From contig JAJRBU010000091.1 of assembly GCA_028679315.1 (NCBI GenBank), positions 1-34,966 of the forward strand: 34,966 bases of DNA, in the 5' to 3' direction. Under the pieces are notes generated by a model. The model ran no database searches, was not told the DNA's origin, and saw nothing but the letters and a program-made list of their open reading frames with translations. Source of the stretch: Methanoregulaceae archaeon. GTDB lineage: Archaea; Halobacteriota; Methanomicrobia; Methanomicrobiales; Methanospirillaceae. Positions within the stretch are counted from its first letter, which is position 1, and every line of letters begins with the position of its first letter. Shown here one piece after another: positions 34,623 through 34,966 of this stretch. The position numbers and the translations under genes were made by a program.

Positions 34623-34760
34623 GAGTAAAGAGCTCATGGTTCCCATCTGTCATTTTTACCTTCACGGCGAATGTAAGATCGTCCCACAAGAGCACTCGTG
34701 GGGCACACAGAAGGAAGGCCTGGTAGCAGCTCACCCCTGCCACTTTGTTATTCGGTGGAT
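34623..34760 (+). repeat. Dispersed ~137-nt repeat, copy B
   Basis: This is the partner of the repeat at 32719-32855, same orientation, 1.9 kb away. It lies just past the stop of the partial membrane protein gene. On the minus strand it has an uninterrupted 61-codon frame (34767-34582) containing NNKVA and WDDLTFAVKVKMT, so copy B may be the less decayed version if the element was ever coding. Confidence 0.7.
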
Positions 34761-34779
34761 TGTTCACAGGGGCCTGCCC

Positions 34780-34966
34780 CTATTTCGGATCGATCTCCCT
34801 TGCCAGTTCCTCCAGCGATTCCTCCGGCGTGATGACGCACTCTTTCATGTTCTTCCTGAAATTGTACATCATCATCAGGAAGATCCCGATGCTGATGATG
34901 AGGATCGCCCAGAGGAAGATATCCTGCCGTGCACTGAAGACCGGGAGGGAGGCGACCAGATAGCCG
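34780..34966 (-). CDS. C-terminal end of a membrane protein (partial)
   Basis: Only the last 61 residues are in the window. They contain one clear helix (FLWAILIISIGIFLMMMY), then a basic stretch (NFRKNMKE) and an acidic cytoplasmic tail (PEESLEELAREIDPK). A polytopic transporter ending in a cytoplasmic tail is likely, but the family cannot be named from this fragment. The 5' part lies beyond position 34966. An AGGGGC/GCCCCT dyad (34768-34781) sits at the stop codon. Two tiny membrane-protein ORFs follow on the same strand, beyond repeat copy B. Confidence 0.6.
   Translation of the reverse strand, partial: GYLVASLPVFSARQDIFLWAILIISIGIFLMMMYNFRKNMKECVITPEESLEELAREIDPK

Overview
The window looks like chromosomal DNA from a methanogenic archaeon, most likely order Methanomicrobiales. 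The evidence is the archaeal gene set: two CofH-type coenzyme F420 enzymes, an archaeal-type riboflavin synthase (RibC) beside lumazine synthase (RibH), the small subunit DP1 of the D-family DNA polymerase, an archaeal Ser-His-Asp signal peptidase, an ISF-type iron-sulfur flavoprotein and a GIY-YIG-like DUF123 protein. Promoters look archaeal: TATA-like boxes, very short leaders, and GGAGG/GGTGA ribosome sites mainly inside operons. The taxonomic call is inference from gene content. I saw no rRNA, tRNA, CRISPR array, integrase or transposase.

Layout. 0-1.5 kb: an aldehyde dehydrogenase (+). 1.6-5.3 kb: a four-gene minus-strand operon (Yip1-like membrane protein, secreted-and-anchored CARDB-like protein, MacB/LolD-type ABC ATPase, MacB-type permease) with two 9-bp direct repeats just upstream. 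5.4-6.3 kb: CorA. 6.6-9.8 kb: a tightly overlapping minus-strand operon (class V aminotransferase, ribC, ribH, class I aminotransferase), divergent from purE (+). 10.5-11.8 kb: thiC (-), then a plus-strand run of MBL hydrolase, DUF123 protein and iron-sulfur flavoprotein. 13.6-17.5 kb: two CofH paralogues (both -) flanking a DUF1805 gene and a radical SAM gene (both +); between the radical SAM gene and the second cofH lies an unexplained 340-nt stretch that could fold. 17.5-20 kb: signal peptidase (-) and DP1 (+), divergent.

20-31 kb is a cation-transport block: a K+-dependent-type membrane pyrophosphatase, a Kup K+ transporter, a type IIB (Ca2+-like) P-type ATPase, then a minus-strand operon of a Na,K-ATPase-like (type IIC) P-type ATPase followed, with a 4-nt ATGA overlap, by two RCK/TrkA proteins. 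No TrkH/KtrB channel gene lies beside these RCK genes, so they may regulate the pump itself. This is the most interesting hypothesis in the window.

31-35 kb: a UPF0104 membrane protein, then a sparse region holding a short hypothetical gene, two copies of a ~137-nt repeat, a membrane PAS sensor without an output domain whose ribosome site lies in a possible hairpin, two tiny single-pass membrane proteins (36 and 27 aa), and the 3' end of another membrane protein cut by the window edge.

Functional links: RibH and CofH both use the intermediate 5-amino-6-ribitylaminouracil, so flavin and deazaflavin (F420) synthesis sit close together. The pyrophosphatase, Kup, P-type pumps and RCK proteins together suggest coordinated control of K+, Na+ and Ca2+ and of membrane energetics.
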